53,598 nucleotides of DNA from Nostoc sp. CHAB 5844. GTDB taxonomy: Bacteria > Cyanobacteriota > Cyanobacteriia > Cyanobacteriales > Nostocaceae. Of this stretch, positions 35,205 to 46,499 are shown in pieces (the first letter of the stretch is position 1; the number at the start of each line of letters is the position of its first letter). The translations under genes were made by a program, and so were the position numbers. The notes beneath the pieces are model-generated. The model saw only the letters and a list, made by a program, of their open reading frames with translations, made no database searches and was not told where the DNA came from. Where the stretch lies: NCBI RefSeq assembly GCF_020829595.1, contig NZ_JAIVFW010000053.1:1-53598 (forward strand), given 5' to 3'.

Positions 35205-35840
35205 GTGTCTGTAGGTATTCTCGGCACCAAGCTGGGCATGACCCAAGTGTTTGACGATGCAGGAGTAGCAATTCCTGTCACAGTCATTCAAGCAGGGCCA
35301 TGCACTGTCACACAAGTAAAAACAAAACAAACTGACGGTTACGCCGCCATTCAAGTTGGTTATGGCGAAGTCAAACCAAAAGCGCTAAATAAACCCTTGT
35401 TGGGTCATTTGGCTAAATCATCTGCCCCAGCTTTACGTCATCTAAGTGAGTTTCGCACAGATAATTCTAGCGAATATATCTTAGGTCAAGAAATTAAAGC
35501 AGATATCTTTAGTAGTGGTCAAATCGTCGATGTAATCGGTACAAGTATTGGTCGCGGTTTTGCAGGCAACCAAAAACGGAATAACTTTGGTCGCGGGCCA
35601 ATGTCGCACGGTTCTAAAAACCACAGAGCGCCCGGTTCCATTGGTGCTGGTACAACACCAGGTCGTGTGTACCCAGGAAAAAGAATGGCAGGGCGTTTAG
35701 GCGGTAGCCGCGTCACCATTAGCAAATTGACAGTTGTGCGTGTAGACGCAGAACGCAACTTATTACTCATCAAAGGAGCAGTTCCTGGAAAACCAGGTTC
35801 CTTGGTGAGTGTTGTGCCTGCAAAGAAAGTTGGTAAATAG
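35205..35840 (+). CDS. rplC: 50S ribosomal protein L3
   Basis: 211 residues from GTG 35205, preceded by AAAAGGAGAA. Typical L3 parts are [17 protein letters not shown] at the start, the long loop [20 protein letters not shown] and [13 protein letters not shown] near the end. L3 is an early 23S assembly protein near the peptidyl-transferase centre. It heads the cluster here because rpsJ is elsewhere, as usual in cyanobacteria. Confidence 0.98.
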   Translation: MSVGILGTKLGMTQVFDDAGVAIPVTVIQAGPCTVTQVKTKQTDGYAAIQVGYGEVKPKALNKPLLGHLAKSSAPALRHLSEFRTDNSSEYILGQEIKADIFSSGQIVDVIGTSIGRGFAGNQKRNNFGRGPMSHGSKNHRAPGSIGAGTTPGRVYPGKRMAGRLGGSRVTISKLTVVRVDAERNLLLIKGAVPGKPGSLVSVVPAKKVGK

Positions 35841-35922
35841 TCAAGAGTCATTAGTCATTAGTCATTAGTTAAGGACAAATGACCAAGGACAAAGGACAAA
35901 TGACAAAGGACAAATAACGAAG
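35841..35922. repeat. heptamer STRR spacer between rplC and rplD
   Basis: Tandem TCATTAG units change into AAAGGAC/AAATGAC units that run up to the rplD start. The AGGAC parts may serve as the rplD ribosome site. Confidence 0.85.
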
Positions 35923-36555
35923 ATGGTTGAGACTGTAGTTAAAAACTGGCAAGGAGAAGAAGTCGGACAAAAAACGTTCGACTTGCGGGTTGCCAAAAAA
36001 GAAACAGCGGCTCATATTGTACACCGCGCCTTGGTTAGACAAATGACCAATGCCCGTCAAGGAACCGCTAGTACAAAAACTCGTGCAGAAGTTAGAGGTG
36101 GTGGCCGCAAACCTTGGCGGCAAAAAGGTACAGGTCGCGCTCGTGCCGGTTCTATTCGATCGCCATTATGGCGTGGGGGTGGTGTAATCTTTGGGCCAAA
36201 ACCCAGAGATTACAACCTCAAAATGAACCGTAAAGAACGGCGGTTAGCATTACGGACAGCTTTCGTAAGTCGTGCTGATGACTTAATTTTGGTAGAGGAA
36301 TTTAGTAACGAACTTTCTCGTCCCAAAACCAAAGATTTAGTTGCAGCTTTGACACGTTGGGGAGCAAGCCCAGAACAAAAGACCTTATTAATTTTGTCTG
36401 AGATTGCGGATACGGTTTATCTGTCAGGACGCAACATAGAAAAATTAAAAATTATCGCAGCAGATCAGCTAAACGTTTATGACTTGCTGCACGCTGACAA
36501 GATTGTAGTCACAGCACCAGCACTAGAAAAAATTCAGGAGGTCTACAGTGCCTAA
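35923..36555 (+). CDS. rplD: 50S ribosomal protein L4
   Basis: 210 residues. Marks are the extended loop [39 protein letters not shown] and the C-terminal globular part. L4 lines the peptide exit tunnel and in enteric bacteria also represses its own operon. It overlaps the rplW start by 8 nt, so translation is coupled. Confidence 0.98.
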   Translation: MVETVVKNWQGEEVGQKTFDLRVAKKETAAHIVHRALVRQMTNARQGTASTKTRAEVRGGGRKPWRQKGTGRARAGSIRSPLWRGGGVIFGPKPRDYNLKMNRKERRLALRTAFVSRADDLILVEEFSNELSRPKTKDLVAALTRWGASPEQKTLLILSEIADTVYLSGRNIEKLKIIAADQLNVYDLLHADKIVVTAPALEKIQEVYSA

Positions 36556-36862
36556 GATTGACCCCCGTGATCTGCCTGACTTGGTGCGTCGCCCAATTGT
36601 TACCGAAAAAGCGACGATTCTGATGGAACAGAATCAATACACTTTTGAAGTAGTACTAAAAGCAACCAAGCCAGATATTAAAGCAGCGATCGAAGACTTA
36701 TTTCAAGTCAAGGTTGTCAAAATCAATACTGCTACGCAGCCACGTAAAAAACGCCGCGTTGGCAAATTTATTGGCTACAAATCCCAATATAAGAAAGCTA
36801 TTGTCACCGTCTCACCTGGGGACGCACAGAAGATTAGACAGATTCTATTCCCAGAGGTCTAA
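36548..36862 (+). CDS. rplW: 50S ribosomal protein L23
   Basis: 104 residues, starting GTG 36548 inside the end of rplD with AGGAGG just upstream. The family core is [20 protein letters not shown] and VNT-type strand [18 protein letters not shown]23 sits at the tunnel exit and binds trigger factor and SRP. rplB begins 6 nt after its stop. Confidence 0.97.
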   Translation: MPKIDPRDLPDLVRRPIVTEKATILMEQNQYTFEVVLKATKPDIKAAIEDLFQVKVVKINTATQPRKKRRVGKFIGYKSQYKKAIVTVSPGDAQKIRQILFPEV

Positions 36863-36868
36863 CAGAAG

Positions 36869-37732
36869 ATGGGTACTCGTTCTTACCGCCCTTATACCCC
36901 CAGCACTCGTCAAGTTACAATTTCCGACTTTTCAGAAATTACGAAAACTGAGCCGGAAAAGTCCCTAACGAAGTATGTACATCGCGCTAAAGGTCGCAAT
37001 AATCAAGGGCGGATAACCAGCCGTCGTCGGGGTGGCGGACACAAAAGACTTTATCGGATTATTGATTTTAAAAGAGATAAGCGAAACATTCCAGCGACAG
37101 TACTGGCGATCGAATACGATCCCAATCGGAATGCTCGCATTGCCTTACTGCAATATCAAGATGGAGAAAAACGCTATATCCTCCAACCTAATGGGTTGAC
37201 TGTAGGTAAAACTTTAATTGCAGGCCCTGAGTCTCCAATTGAAGATGGCAACGCCTTACCTTTAGCAAACATTCCCTTGGGTACAAGTGTTCATAACGTA
37301 GAACTTACCGCTGGCAAAGGTGGTCAAATTGTCCGCTCTGCTGGCGCTACAGCCCAAGTAGTTGCTAAAGAAGGTAATTACGTAACTCTCAAGTTGCCTT
37401 CTGGAGAAGTTCGGATGGTGCGGCGTGAATGCTACGCCACCATTGGACAAGTTGGCAACACCGACGCGAGAAACCTGAGTGCAGGTAAAGCCGGACGTAA
37501 TCGCTGGAAGGGTCGCCGTCCAAAGGTCAGAGGTAGCGTCATGAACCCTGTGGATCACCCACACGGTGGTGGTGAAGGTAGAGCGCCCATTGGTAGATCT
37601 GGCCCAGTCACACCTTGGGGTAAACCAACATTGGGAGCCAAGACCCGCAAACCCAAGAAACCTAGCAGTAAGTTGATTGTGCGTCGTCGCCGTAAATCTT
37701 CTAAGCGTGGTCGTGGTGGTCGCCAGTCTTAG
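36869..37732 (+). CDS. rplB: 50S ribosomal protein L2
   Basis: 287 residues, slightly longer than E. coli L2 (273). Core pieces are [20 protein letters not shown], the peptidyl-transferase-near loop [20 protein letters not shown] (His in DHPHGGG) and a basic tail [17 protein letters not shown]2 is needed for subunit joining and peptide bond formation. Confidence 0.98.
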   Translation: MGTRSYRPYTPSTRQVTISDFSEITKTEPEKSLTKYVHRAKGRNNQGRITSRRRGGGHKRLYRIIDFKRDKRNIPATVLAIEYDPNRNARIALLQYQDGEKRYILQPNGLTVGKTLIAGPESPIEDGNALPLANIPLGTSVHNVELTAGKGGQIVRSAGATAQVVAKEGNYVTLKLPSGEVRMVRRECYATIGQVGNTDARNLSAGKAGRNRWKGRRPKVRGSVMNPVDHPHGGGEGRAPIGRSGPVTPWGKPTLGAKTRKPKKPSSKLIVRRRRKSSKRGRGGRQS

Positions 37733-37837
37733 GCAAGTATGAAATATGAAGGATGAAATAGAAATGTTTTAGTAATATTTAACTTTCAATCTTCATCCTT
37801 AAGCCTTTAACCTTCATTTTTAACCTCATTTTTTACT
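37733..37837. repeat. spacer hairpin between rplB and rpsS
   Basis: AAGGATGAA (37749-37757) and TTCATCCTT (37792-37800) form an inverted repeat. A near-identical arrangement recurs in the rplX-rplE spacer (41177-41232). Confidence 0.75.
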
Positions 37838-38116
37838 ATGGGTCGTTCACTAAAAAAAGGGCCTTTCGTTGCCGATCATTTACTCAGCAAAATTGAAAAG
37901 CTGAACGATAAAAACGAAAAGCAAGTTATTAAAACTTGGTCAAGAGCCTCGACAATTCTGCCCCAAATGGTAGGACACACGATCGCTGTTCACAATGGTA
38001 GACAACACGTTCCCATTTTTATCAGCGATCAGATGGTAGGACACAAGTTGGGAGAATTTGCCCCAACACGCACCTACAGGGGTCATGGCAAAAGTGACAA
38101 AAAAGCGGGTAGATAG
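37838..38116 (+). CDS. rpsS: 30S ribosomal protein S19
   Basis: 92 residues. [16 protein letters not shown] at the N-terminus and [18 protein letters not shown] at the C-terminus are diagnostic. S19 lies in the 30S head with S13 and contacts the A-site finger bridge. Confidence 0.98.
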   Translation: MGRSLKKGPFVADHLLSKIEKLNDKNEKQVIKTWSRASTILPQMVGHTIAVHNGRQHVPIFISDQMVGHKLGEFAPTRTYRGHGKSDKKAGR

Positions 38117-38203
38117 TTTGTCCATTGTCCATTGTCATTAGTCCTTTGTAGCTGACAAATGACGAATGACGAATGACGAATGACAAACGACAAGGAGAAA
38201 AAC
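38117..38203. repeat. heptamer STRR spacer between rpsS and rplV
   Basis: Units of CCATTGT and then GACGAAT/GACAAAT fill the spacer and end in GACAAGGAG, which acts as the rplV ribosome site. Confidence 0.85.
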
Positions 38204-38563
38204 ATGGCAACTAATACTACAGAAGTAAAAGCGATCGCCCGTTATATACGCATGTCTCCCTTTAAAGTGCGTCGTGTACTCGATCAAATTCGGGGGCGGT
38301 CTTATAGAGAAGCGTTAATTATTCTGGAATTCATGCCTTATCGAGCTTGTAAACCAGTACTGACACTGATTAGAAGCGCAGCTGCCAATGCTGAACATAA
38401 TGCAGGTCTAGACCGCACTCAACTGGTAATTACCCAAGCATATGCCGATCAAGGCCCAGTCCTAAAACGTTTCCAACCTAGAGCGCAAGGTCGAGCTTAC
38501 CAAATTCGCAAACCGACGTGTCACATCACAGTAGCCGTTGCTGCTGGAGACACTGCGGAATAA
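38204..38563 (+). CDS. rplV: 50S ribosomal protein L22
   Basis: 119 residues from ATG 38204, chosen over 38180 because AAGGAG stands 5-10 nt upstream and the extra eight codons are repeat sequence. Marks include [20 protein letters not shown] and the tunnel loop [18 protein letters not shown]22 and L4 line the exit tunnel. Confidence 0.97.
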   Translation: MATNTTEVKAIARYIRMSPFKVRRVLDQIRGRSYREALIILEFMPYRACKPVLTLIRSAAANAEHNAGLDRTQLVITQAYADQGPVLKRFQPRAQGRAYQIRKPTCHITVAVAAGDTAE

Positions 38564-38589
38564 TTACCAGAACTTTAGAGGAAGCATTT

Positions 38590-39351
38590 GTGGGACAGAA
38601 AATTCATCCAGTAGGCTTTCGCCTAGGGATTACCCAAGAACACCAATCTCGTTGGTTTGCCGATCCTGAACGCTATCCAGAACTTTTACAAGAAGATCAC
38701 AAACTTCGTAAGTACATAGAACAAAAACTGGGTAGACTCGCTCAAAATAACGCTGGAATTTCCGAAGTCAGAATTGAGCGCAAAGCAGACCAAATCGATC
38801 TAGAAGTACGTACAGCACGCCCAGGTGTAGTAGTAGGTCGCGGTGGACAAGGTATTGAATCCTTACGCACCGGACTACAAGACTTGTTGGGCGGCAATCG
38901 CCAAATTCGGATCAACGTTGTCGAAGTACAACGAGTTGATGCTGATGCTTATCTAATTTCGGAATACATTGCTCAACAATTAGAACGCCGCGTTTCCTTC
39001 CGTCGCGTAGTCCGCCAAGCAATTCAACGGGCGCAACGTGCTGGAATTCAAGGAATCAAAATTCAAGTCAGCGGTCGGCTCAACGGTGCAGAAATTGCTC
39101 GAACAGAGTGGACGCGTGAAGGTAGAGTGCCTCTGCACACCTTACGGGCTGACATTGATTACGCTTACTGCACAGCCAAAACCGTTTACGGCATTTTGGG
39201 CATCAAAGTGTGGGTATTTAAAGGAGAAATTATTCCAGGACAGGAAGAAGCCCCATCTCAACCCGCAAACCGCGAACGTGAACGGGAACCTCGTCGCCGT
39301 CAACAACAGCGCCGTCGCCAGCAGTTTGAAGACCGTTCAAATGAAGGCTAG
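38590..39351 (+). CDS. rpsC: 30S ribosomal protein S3
   Basis: 253 residues from GTG 38590; the upstream ATG at 38518 lies inside rpl[21 protein letters not shown] opens the protein, the KH domain shows [18 protein letters not shown], and [20 protein letters not shown] precedes a long basic tail. S3 forms the mRNA entry helicase with S4 and S5. Confidence 0.97.
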   Translation: MGQKIHPVGFRLGITQEHQSRWFADPERYPELLQEDHKLRKYIEQKLGRLAQNNAGISEVRIERKADQIDLEVRTARPGVVVGRGGQGIESLRTGLQDLLGGNRQIRINVVEVQRVDADAYLISEYIAQQLERRVSFRRVVRQAIQRAQRAGIQGIKIQVSGRLNGAEIARTEWTREGRVPLHTLRADIDYAYCTAKTVYGILGIKVWVFKGEIIPGQEEAPSQPANREREREPRRRQQQRRRQQFEDRSNEG

Positions 39352-39511
39352 TCAATAGTCAAAAGTCCATAGTCAAAAGTTCACAGCACAAAAATTTTTG
39401 ACCATTGACATTGACCCTTCGGGTTCGCCAGTTGCTTCAAGTCGGGAGACCCGCCCAACGCACTGGCTCACCATTGACCATTAACCATTGACTCTTGACC
39501 CTTGACAAATC
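39352..39511. repeat. repeat-rich spacer between rpsC and rplP
   Basis: AGTCAAA/TTGACCA heptamer repeats flank a 58-bp palindromic repeat unit at 39415-39472 (CCCTTCGGGTTCGCCA at its left end, ACTGGCTCACC at its right end). A related unit occurs at 51515-51571. Confidence 0.85.
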
Positions 39512-39940
39512 ATGTTAAGTCCTAGAAGAACTAAATTCCGCAAACAACAGCGCGGACGGATGGCGGGTCTAGCCCAGCGGGGTAGCACCCTCAACTTTGG
39601 TGATTTTGCACTCCAAGCACAAGAACCAGCTTGGATCACCTCTCGGCAAATCGAAGCTTCCCGTCGGGCGATGACTCGTTATATTCGCCGGGGGGGCAAA
39701 ATCTGGATTCGGATTTTCCCAGATAAACCTGTTACCATGCGTCCGGCAGAAACCCGGATGGGTTCTGGTAAAGGTAATCCAGAATTTTGGGTAGCAGTAG
39801 TCAAACCAGGGCGGATTTTATTTGAAATCGCTGGTGTTACTGAAGAAATCGCCCGTGAAGCTATGCGCCTAGCTGCATTCAAACTGCCAATTAAAACCAA
39901 ATTTATTGTGCGCCCTCAAGTAGAAGAGGAGCAGGAGTAG
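39512..39940 (+). CDS. rplP: 50S ribosomal protein L16
   Basis: 142 residues. [17 protein letters not shown] and [20 protein letters not shown] identify L16, which helps place tRNA acceptor ends in the A site. rpmC follows 3 nt after the stop. Confidence 0.98.
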   Translation: MLSPRRTKFRKQQRGRMAGLAQRGSTLNFGDFALQAQEPAWITSRQIEASRRAMTRYIRRGGKIWIRIFPDKPVTMRPAETRMGSGKGNPEFWVAVVKPGRILFEIAGVTEEIAREAMRLAAFKLPIKTKFIVRPQVEEEQE

Positions 39941-39943
39941 GTT

Positions 39944-40171
39944 ATGCCGCTTCCCAAGATTTCAGAAGCTAGAGAATTAAGTGACGAGCAATTAGCAGCG
40001 GAAATTATCGCCACTAAAAAACAACTGTTTCAGTTGCGCTTGCAAAAGGCAACTAGACAACTAGAAAAACCTCACCAGTTCCGCCATGCTCGCCATCGCC
40101 TCGCCCAACTGTTAACGGTAGAGGGAGAACGTAAACGGCCAGCAAATCAACCGCCTAAGGAAGAGAAGTAA
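39944..40171 (+). CDS. rpmC: 50S ribosomal protein L29
   Basis: 75 residues. ELSDEQLAAEIIATKKQLFQ and RHARHRLAQLLTV give the L29 helical pair; the tail is basic and a little longer than in E. coli (63). L29 binds next to L23 at the tunnel exit. Confidence 0.96.
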   Translation: MPLPKISEARELSDEQLAAEIIATKKQLFQLRLQKATRQLEKPHQFRHARHRLAQLLTVEGERKRPANQPPKEEK

Positions 40172-40177
40172 GAGATT

Positions 40178-40426
40178 ATGGCAATCAAAGAACGAGTTGG
40201 CTTGGTAGTGAGCGACAAAATGCAAAAAACGGTGGTGGTTGCCATCGAAAACCGCGCTCCTCATCCCAAATACGGCAAGATTGTAGTTAAAACCCGGCGC
40301 TATAAAGCTCACGATGAAGAAAATAAATGCAAAGTGGGCGATCGCGTGCGGATTCAGGAAACCAGACCCCTGAGCAAAACCAAACGCTGGCAAGTCACAG
40401 AAATCCTCAACACTAAAAATTCATAA
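40178..40426 (+). CDS. rpsQ: 30S ribosomal protein S17
   Basis: 82 residues. [40 protein letters not shown] and [17 protein letters not shown] mark S17, an OB-fold protein binding 16S helix 11. Begins 6 nt after rpmC. Confidence 0.97.
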   Translation: MAIKERVGLVVSDKMQKTVVVAIENRAPHPKYGKIVVKTRRYKAHDEENKCKVGDRVRIQETRPLSKTKRWQVTEILNTKNS

Positions 40427-40465
40427 GTTGTTACTTCACTAATAACTGCACAAGGGAGACAAATT

Positions 40466-40834
40466 GTGATTCAACCCCAAACTTACTTGAATGTGGCAGA
40501 TAACAGCGGCGCTCGTAAACTGATGTGTATCCGCGTTTTAGGCGCGGGTAACAACCGTTACGGTTTTATTGGCGACAGGATTATCGCTGTTGTTAAAGAT
40601 GCCATTCCCAACATGGCTGTGAAAAAATCAGATGTTGTAGAAGCTGTGATTGTTCGCACTCGCCATAACATCCGTCGTGATAGCGGTATGACCATACGCT
40701 TTGACGATAACGCCGCCGTAATCATCAATAAAGAAGGTAATCCTAGAGGCACACGGGTATTTGGCCCAGTAGCACGGGAACTCCGCGACAAGAACTTTAC
40801 TAAAATCGTTTCGTTGGCTCCGGAGGTGCTGTAA
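40466..40834 (+). CDS. rplN: 50S ribosomal protein L14
   Basis: 122 residues from GTG 40466 with AGGGAG upstream. [20 protein letters not shown] and [17 protein letters not shown] are typical. L14 forms an intersubunit bridge. The stop TAA shares its last A with the rplX ATG. Confidence 0.98.
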   Translation: MIQPQTYLNVADNSGARKLMCIRVLGAGNNRYGFIGDRIIAVVKDAIPNMAVKKSDVVEAVIVRTRHNIRRDSGMTIRFDDNAAVIINKEGNPRGTRVFGPVARELRDKNFTKIVSLAPEVL

Positions 40835-41178
40835 TGGCAATTCAAAAGGAAAAAGAATTTCATAAAATGCACGTCAAAACTGGCGACACCGTGCAAGTGA
40901 TTGCTGGCAAAGACAAAGGCAAAGTTGGCGAAATAATTAAAGCATTACCGCAACTGAGCAAAGTCGTTGTTAAAGGTGTCAACATTAAGACTAAGCACGT
41001 TAAACCCCAACAAGAAGGGGAATCTGGCCGGATCGTTACCCAAGAGTACCCGATCCACAGTTCTAACGTGATGCTCTATTCCACCAAACAAAATGTTGCT
41101 AGTCGCGTTTGCTACACCTTCACTCCAGAGGGCAAGAAGGTGAGAAAACTCAAAAAAACTGGCGAGATTATTGACTAA
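40834..41178 (+). CDS. rplX: 50S ribosomal protein L24
   Basis: 114 residues from ATG 40834 overlapping the rplN stop by 1 nt. The KOW motif is [20 protein letters not shown], then [15 protein letters not shown]. An alternative ATG at 40867 would drop 11 residues. L24 starts 50S assembly. Confidence 0.96.
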   Translation: MAIQKEKEFHKMHVKTGDTVQVIAGKDKGKVGEIIKALPQLSKVVVKGVNIKTKHVKPQQEGESGRIVTQEYPIHSSNVMLYSTKQNVASRVCYTFTPEGKKVRKLKKTGEIID

Positions 41179-41277
41179 GGATGAAGTTTAAAGCCTGAAG
41201 TATAAATAATACTTAATTTTATCTTCATCCTTCCTAATCTTCCCTGACCAAGCCCAGGGATATCAAGACAAAAAACT
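41177..41277. repeat. spacer hairpin between rplX and rplE
   Basis: AAGGATGAAG (41177-41186) pairs with CTTCATCCTT (41223-41232), as in the rplB-rpsS spacer. The left arm overlaps the rplX stop. Confidence 0.75.
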
Positions 41278-41826
41278 ATGGCGACAACAAGACTCAAAAG
41301 CTTATATCAAGAGACAATCGTCCCTAAACTAACGAATCAGTTTCAATACACCAACGTTCATCAAGTACCGAAGTTGGTCAAAGTTACTGTTAACCGAGGT
41401 TTAGGCGAAGCTGCACAAAATGCTAAGGCGCTGGAAGCCTCTATCACCGAAATTGCACTAATCACTGGTCAAAAACCTGTAGTGACAAGAGCGAAAAAAG
41501 CGATCGCAGGCTTTAAAATTCGTCAGGGTATGCCTGTCGGGATCATGGTCACTCTTAGAGGCGAGAGAATGTATGCTTTTCTCGACCGCCTGATCAGCTT
41601 GACACTACCTAGAATTCGTGACTTTCGTGGTATTAGTCCTAAAAGCTTTGACGGTCGCGGCAACTATACTCTAGGCGTAAGAGAACAACTAATCTTTCCA
41701 GAAGTCGAATACGATAGCATTGATCAAATTCGTGGTCTGGATATTTCCATCATTACTACAGCAAAAAATGACGAAGAGGGCCGCGCTTTACTCAAAGAAT
41801 TGGGAATGCCCTTTCGCGATCAATAA
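41278..41826 (+). CDS. rplE: 50S ribosomal protein L5
   Basis: 182 residues. [40 protein letters not shown] and [20 protein letters not shown] are the L5 signatures. L5 binds 5S rRNA. rpsN, which follows rplE in many bacteria, is absent here. Confidence 0.98.
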   Translation: MATTRLKSLYQETIVPKLTNQFQYTNVHQVPKLVKVTVNRGLGEAAQNAKALEASITEIALITGQKPVVTRAKKAIAGFKIRQGMPVGIMVTLRGERMYAFLDRLISLTLPRIRDFRGISPKSFDGRGNYTLGVREQLIFPEVEYDSIDQIRGLDISIITTAKNDEEGRALLKELGMPFRDQ

Positions 41827-41846
41827 GTTCATCTAAAGAGGGAACG

Positions 41847-42248
41847 ATGGCGGCTAACGACACAATTGCAGATATGCTGACGCGCATCCGCAATGCCAAC
41901 ATGGCAAGGCATCAAACAACACAAGTGCCAGCCACTAAAATGACCCGTAGTATTGCCAAAGTACTACAGGAAGAAGGATTTATCTCTGAATTTTCCGAAG
42001 CTGAAGAAGGCGTAAAACGTCACTTGGTAATTTCCTTAAAATATAAAGGTAAAAATCGTCAGCCTTTGATTACTGCCCTAAAACGGGTGAGTAAGCCTGG
42101 TTTACGTGTTTATTCCAACAGAAAAGACTTACCCAGAGTATTAGGCGGCATCGGTATTGCCATTATTTCGACATCTAGTGGCATCATGACAGACCGGGAA
42201 GCTCGCCGTCAGAACTTGGGTGGTGAAGTACTTTGCTACGTTTGGTAG
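41847..42248 (+). CDS. rpsH: 30S ribosomal protein S8
   Basis: 133 residues. [18 protein letters not shown] at the start and [20 protein letters not shown] near the end are characteristic. S8 binds the central domain of 16S rRNA; in E. coli it represses the spc operon. Confidence 0.98.
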   Translation: MAANDTIADMLTRIRNANMARHQTTQVPATKMTRSIAKVLQEEGFISEFSEAEEGVKRHLVISLKYKGKNRQPLITALKRVSKPGLRVYSNRKDLPRVLGGIGIAIISTSSGIMTDREARRQNLGGEVLCYVW

Positions 42249-42341
42249 TCATTGGTCATTTGTCATTAGTCATTGGTCATTAGTAAAAGACAAAGGACAA
42301 AAGACAAAGGACAAAGGACAAATAACAAAGGACAAAAGATC
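42249..42341. repeat. heptamer STRR spacer between rpsH and rplF
   Basis: TCATT(T/A)G units switch to AAAGGACAA units. The last AAAGGACAA copy stands about 10 nt before the rplF ATG and may be its ribosome site. Confidence 0.85.
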
Positions 42342-42890
42342 ATGTCTCGTATTGGTAAACGACCAATTACTATTCCCGCCAAAGTGCAAGTCACCATTGA
42401 TGGCACTAAGGTTGTGGTCAAAGGCCCCAAAGGTGAACTGTCACGAGATCTACCTGTTCACGTGACGGTGAGCCAAGAAGGGGAAACTTTACAAGTAGTT
42501 CGTAAAGATGACTCCCGTACCTCTCGCCAAATGCACGGTTTAAGCCGAACATTGGTTGCCAACATGGTAGAGGGAGTTTCCCAAGGTTTTCAACGTCGTT
42601 TGGAAATTCAAGGGGTTGGTTATCGCGCCCAAGTACAAGGGCGTAACTTAGTTTTGAACATGGGTTTCAGTCATCAAATACAAATTGAGCCACCAGATGG
42701 AATTCAGTTTGCAGTAGAAAATAACACCAACGTCATAGTCAGTGGCTATGACAAAGAAGTAGTAGGAAATACAGCCGCTAAAATTCGTGCCGTCAGACCA
42801 CCCGAACCTTACAAAGGTAAAGGAATTCGCTATACGGGTGAAGTAGTCAGACGCAAAGCTGGTAAGACCGGAGGTAAAGGTAAGAAATAA
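42342..42890 (+). CDS. rplF: 50S ribosomal protein L6
   Basis: 182 residues from ATG 42342; the longer frame from 42273 is only repeat sequence. [20 protein letters not shown] and the C-terminal [20 protein letters not shown] identify L6, a sarcin-ricin-loop neighbour. Confidence 0.97.
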   Translation: MSRIGKRPITIPAKVQVTIDGTKVVVKGPKGELSRDLPVHVTVSQEGETLQVVRKDDSRTSRQMHGLSRTLVANMVEGVSQGFQRRLEIQGVGYRAQVQGRNLVLNMGFSHQIQIEPPDGIQFAVENNTNVIVSGYDKEVVGNTAAKIRAVRPPEPYKGKGIRYTGEVVRRKAGKTGGKGKK

Positions 42891-42892
42891 AC

Positions 42893-43255
42893 ATGAAACT
42901 TACTCGTAGAGAATCAAAACAGCGTCGTCATCGCCGCGTCCGTGGCAAGGTTAGCGGTTCTCAAGAACGCCCACGCCTAGCCGTATTTCGCTCTAACGAA
43001 CATATTTACGCACAAGTAATTGATGATACTCAGCATCATACTTTAGTGGCAGCCTCAACTTTGGATACAGAATTGAAAGCAAATTTAGCTTCTGGGGCTA
43101 ACTGCGAAGCATCCGCACAAGTTGGGAAGTTAATTGCAGCGCGGGCGCTGGAAAAAGGCATTACTAAAGTAGCCTTTGATCGTGGTGGTAACTTATATCA
43201 CGGTCGAATCAAAGCACTAGCTGAAGCCGCACGCGAAGCTGGTTTAGATTTTTAA
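42893..43255 (+). CDS. rplR: 50S ribosomal protein L18
   Basis: 120 residues, 2 nt after rpl[21 protein letters not shown] and [20 protein letters not shown] mark L18, which binds 5S rRNA with L5. Confidence 0.98.
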   Translation: MKLTRRESKQRRHRRVRGKVSGSQERPRLAVFRSNEHIYAQVIDDTQHHTLVAASTLDTELKANLASGANCEASAQVGKLIAARALEKGITKVAFDRGGNLYHGRIKALAEAAREAGLDF

Positions 43256-43347
43256 AGTTGTCAAAAGTCCATAGTCCATAGTCAAAAGTAATGACTATTG
43301 ACTGTTGACTCTTGACTGTTGACTCTTGACTTTTAAAGGCATGAATT
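43256..43347. repeat. heptamer STRR spacer between rplR and rpsE
   Basis: CCATAGT units are followed by TTGACTC/TTGACTG units up to TTAAAGGC, a weak ribosome site before rpsE. Confidence 0.85.
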
Positions 43348-43872
43348 ATGGCAACAGGTCGTCGTAAAGCTAACCGCGCAAAAAAAGAAGAAACCAACTG
43401 GCAAGAGCGGGTAATCCAAATCCGACGCGTGAGCAAGGTAGTTAAGGGTGGTAAAAAACTCAGCTTCCGGGCGATCGTCGTTGTTGGAAACGAACGCGGT
43501 CAAGTTGGCGTTGGAGTAGGGAAAGCCTCAGATGTAATCGGTGCTGTTAAAAAAGGCGTAGCCGATGGCAAAAAACACCTAATTGACATTCCTATTACCA
43601 AATCTAATTCCATCCCTCATCCTATTGATGGCATTGGTGGTGGTGCAAAAGTCATTATGCGTCCAGCCGCACCGGGTACTGGTGTAATCGCTGGTGGTGC
43701 GGTTCGGACTGTGCTGGAATTAGCAGGAGTTCGTAACGTTCTAGCTAAACAACTCGGTTCTAACAACCCACTTAATAATGCGAGAGCCGCAGTCAATGCT
43801 TTATCTACGCTGCGTACTCTTGCTGAAGTTGCGGAAGATCGCGGTATTGCTATTGATAAACTCTACATTTAG
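43348..43872 (+). CDS. rpsE: 30S ribosomal protein S5
   Basis: 174 residues. Double-stranded-RNA-like N-terminal half ([40 protein letters not shown]) and [21 protein letters not shown]5 is important for decoding fidelity. rpmD (L30), which follows in E. coli, is missing as in other cyanobacteria. Confidence 0.98.
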   Translation: MATGRRKANRAKKEETNWQERVIQIRRVSKVVKGGKKLSFRAIVVVGNERGQVGVGVGKASDVIGAVKKGVADGKKHLIDIPITKSNSIPHPIDGIGGGAKVIMRPAAPGTGVIAGGAVRTVLELAGVRNVLAKQLGSNNPLNNARAAVNALSTLRTLAEVAEDRGIAIDKLYI

Positions 43873-43917
43873 TAGAGCTTTACTTACACAGTTCTTGTAA
43901 AAAATAAAAATAACATC

Positions 43918-44382
43918 ATGAGACTCAACGATGTTAAGCCTCAAAAAGGCTCAAAGAAACGCCGTCGCCGTGTAGGTAGGGGTATTTCTGCTGGTCAAGG
44001 TGCTAGTGCTGGTCTCGGTATGCGGGGTCAAAAATCTCGCTCTGGTAGCAGTACAAGGCCAGGGTTTGAAGGTGGTCAACAGCCATTGTACCGCCGTATT
44101 CCCAAGCTGAAAGGCTTTCCAGTTGTGAATCGCAAGATTTACACTACGATAAATGTAGAGAAGCTAGCCTCTCTTCCTGCCAATACAGAAGTAACATTGG
44201 ATTCTTTAAAAGCAGCAGGTATTTTAACCGCTGCCAAAGGGCCACTGAAAATTTTAGGTAATGGGGAATTGAACGTTGCCCTCAACGTCAAAGCGGCAGC
44301 TTTCACAGGTCAAGCTCGTAGCAAAATTGAGGCAGCTGGAGGAAGTTGTGAAGTTTTAGGGCGAAGCCAACCGCGCACATAA
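43918..44382 (+). CDS. rplO: 50S ribosomal protein L15
   Basis: 154 residues. [20 protein letters not shown], then [20 protein letters not shown] with [18 protein letters not shown] are typical. L15 is a late assembly protein of the 50S core. Followed 51 nt later by secY, the conserved order. Confidence 0.98.
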   Translation: MRLNDVKPQKGSKKRRRRVGRGISAGQGASAGLGMRGQKSRSGSSTRPGFEGGQQPLYRRIPKLKGFPVVNRKIYTTINVEKLASLPANTEVTLDSLKAAGILTAAKGPLKILGNGELNVALNVKAAAFTGQARSKIEAAGGSCEVLGRSQPRT

Positions 44383-44433
44383 ATACCTGCCAACTCGCTT
44401 CCAGTGCCTGGTTCACGACAAAGGTAGCACTCT

Positions 44434-45747
44434 ATGATCAGTCGAGATAAAGCCCCAACGGCTCAAGAAACTTTTATGCAGATGGCACAAGCAGCTGGGC
44501 TAAGAGGCAGGCTGCTTGTCACTGTCGGTATTTTAATTTTGGTTCGCCTAGGTATCTTTTTACCTGTACCAGGAATTGATAGAGCTAGGTTTGCTGAAGC
44601 CATTTCCGGCAATAATTCCATATTTGGTTTATTGGATATCTTTTCTGGGCGCGGACTTTCAACCTTGGGAGTCTTTGCTTTAGGGATTTTGCCCTTTATT
44701 AATGCGTCCATTATCATTCAATTGCTGACTGCGGCTATCCCATCTTTAGAAAATTTACAAAAAAATGAAGGTGAAGCAGGAAGGCGAAAAATTTCACAAA
44801 TTACCCGCTACGTCTCACTAGGCTGGGCAGTTATTCAAAGTGTGGCGTTTTCTGCCTTATTCCTGCAACAATTTGCCTTAACTCCTGGCCCCTTATTTGT
44901 AGCTGAAACTGCGATCGCACTTACCGCAGGTTCTATGTTCGTTATGTGGGCATCCGAACTGATCACAGAACGAGGTATTGGTAATGGTGCATCACTGTTG
45001 ATTTTTGTCAACATTGTCGCTTCGCTACCTAAATCTCTCGGCGACACTATCGACTTAGTACAAGTTGGCGGTAGAGAAATCGTGGGTCGGGTAATTGTCC
45101 TAGTGTTGGTCTTCTTGGCAACTATCGTGGGGATTGTATTTGTACAAGAAGGCATCCGCCGCATCCCTATCATTTCGGCTCGTCGTCAAGTAGGTCGGAG
45201 AGTGTTGGCAGAACAGCGGAGCTATCTACCACTGCGTCTCAATTCTGGTGGTGTCATGCCAATTATTTTTGCGGCTGCCATCCTCAGTTTGCCACTGTTA
45301 ATTGCTAACTTTACAAAAAATCCTGATCTTGCGAACATCGTCAACACCTATCTCAGTCCTGGTGGTTCTGCGCCTTGGGTATATGCACTGGTTTACTTAA
45401 CTTCGATTGTTTTCTTTAGTTACTTCTATTCTTCGTTGATTGTTAATCCAGTTGATGTAGCTCAAAACTTGAAAAAAATGGGTTCTAGTATTCCCGGAAT
45501 TCGCCCAGGTAAAGCGACAAGTGAATATATCGAGCGGGTTATCAACCGATTAACTTTTTTGGGAGCGATATTTTTAGGCTTGGTTGCGATCATTCCTACT
45601 GCCGTGGAAAGTGCTTTGAAAGTACCAACTTTTAGGGGACTGGGTGCTACTTCATTACTCATCCTAGTTGGTGTGGCAATTGATACAGCAAAACAAGTCC
45701 AAACTTACGTTATCTCGCAGCGATATGAAGGAATGGTGAAACAATAG
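44434..45747 (+). CDS. secY: preprotein translocase subunit SecY
   Basis: 437 residues with ten membrane helices. The plug and lateral-gate region ([40 protein letters not shown]) and the cytoplasmic loop [15 protein letters not shown] are conserved. In cyanobacteria a single SecY serves plasma and thylakoid membranes. The stop codon overlaps the adk start. Confidence 0.97.
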   Translation: MISRDKAPTAQETFMQMAQAAGLRGRLLVTVGILILVRLGIFLPVPGIDRARFAEAISGNNSIFGLLDIFSGRGLSTLGVFALGILPFINASIIIQLLTAAIPSLENLQKNEGEAGRRKISQITRYVSLGWAVIQSVAFSALFLQQFALTPGPLFVAETAIALTAGSMFVMWASELITERGIGNGASLLIFVNIVASLPKSLGDTIDLVQVGGREIVGRVIVLVLVFLATIVGIVFVQEGIRRIPIISARRQVGRRVLAEQRSYLPLRLNSGGVMPIIFAAAILSLPLLIANFTKNPDLANIVNTYLSPGGSAPWVYALVYLTSIVFFSYFYSSLIVNPVDVAQNLKKMGSSIPGIRPGKATSEYIERVINRLTFLGAIFLGLVAIIPTAVESALKVPTFRGLGATSLLILVGVAIDTAKQVQTYVISQRYEGMVKQ

Positions 45748-46301
45748 TGACGCGATTAATCTTCTTGGGGCCACCTGGAGCGGGTAAGGGAACTCAAGCT
45801 CAAGTTTTGGCAGAACACCTGCAAATCCCTCATATTTCGACTGGTGAAATCTTAAGGCAAGCAATGAAAGAGCAAACTCCTTTGGGAATTAAAGCTCAAG
45901 GTTATGTTGATAGCGGTGAGTTGGTTCCCGATCAGTTGGTGCAAGACTTAGTAGAGGAACGCTTAAATCAATCAGATGCAAAATCTGGCTGGATTTTAGA
46001 TGGATTTCCTCGCAAAGTTACACAAGCAGCTTTTTTAGAAGAATTGCTGATAAAAACGGCTCAAGGTGGCGAAAGGGTAGTTAACTTAGATGCACCAGAT
46101 GACGTTGTAATATCACGTTTACTCGCTAGAGGACGAAAAGATGATACCGAAGAGGTGATTCGCCGTCGGCTAGAAGTGTACCGAGATGAAACTGCACCCT
46201 TGATTGATTACTACAGTCAGCGCGAAAGGCTACTGACAGTCAATGGTAATCAATCCCAAGAAGAAGTCACTACCCAATTGAAACAAATTTTAGCTTCCTA
46301 G
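45747..46301 (+). CDS. adk: adenylate kinase, short form
   Basis: 184 residues from GTG 45747, whose G is the last base of the secY stop. P-loop [12 protein letters not shown] (7-18), NMP-binding [11 protein letters not shown] and [10 protein letters not shown] are seen. The LID is short ([20 protein letters not shown]) without Zn Cys, so this is the compact class. Keeps ATP, ADP and AMP in balance. Confidence 0.95.
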   Translation: MTRLIFLGPPGAGKGTQAQVLAEHLQIPHISTGEILRQAMKEQTPLGIKAQGYVDSGELVPDQLVQDLVEERLNQSDAKSGWILDGFPRKVTQAAFLEELLIKTAQGGERVVNLDAPDDVVISRLLARGRKDDTEEVIRRRLEVYRDETAPLIDYYSQRERLLTVNGNQSQEEVTTQLKQILAS

Positions 46302-46499
46302 CTGGAGATGCAGGAGTAATTGGGAAGTATGAAATTCACCAGTCACTACTCCCAATTCCCCACTCCCTTTAACAACAGAATGCGAATCAATTTTAGCTAA
46401 GATATATTAATAAACTGTTGATATATTTCTCAAATTGTGTTCTTTTGCAGATGAGTGCTGCAAGTGAACGAGAAATCGTTGAGTTGAGGAACAAAAAAA

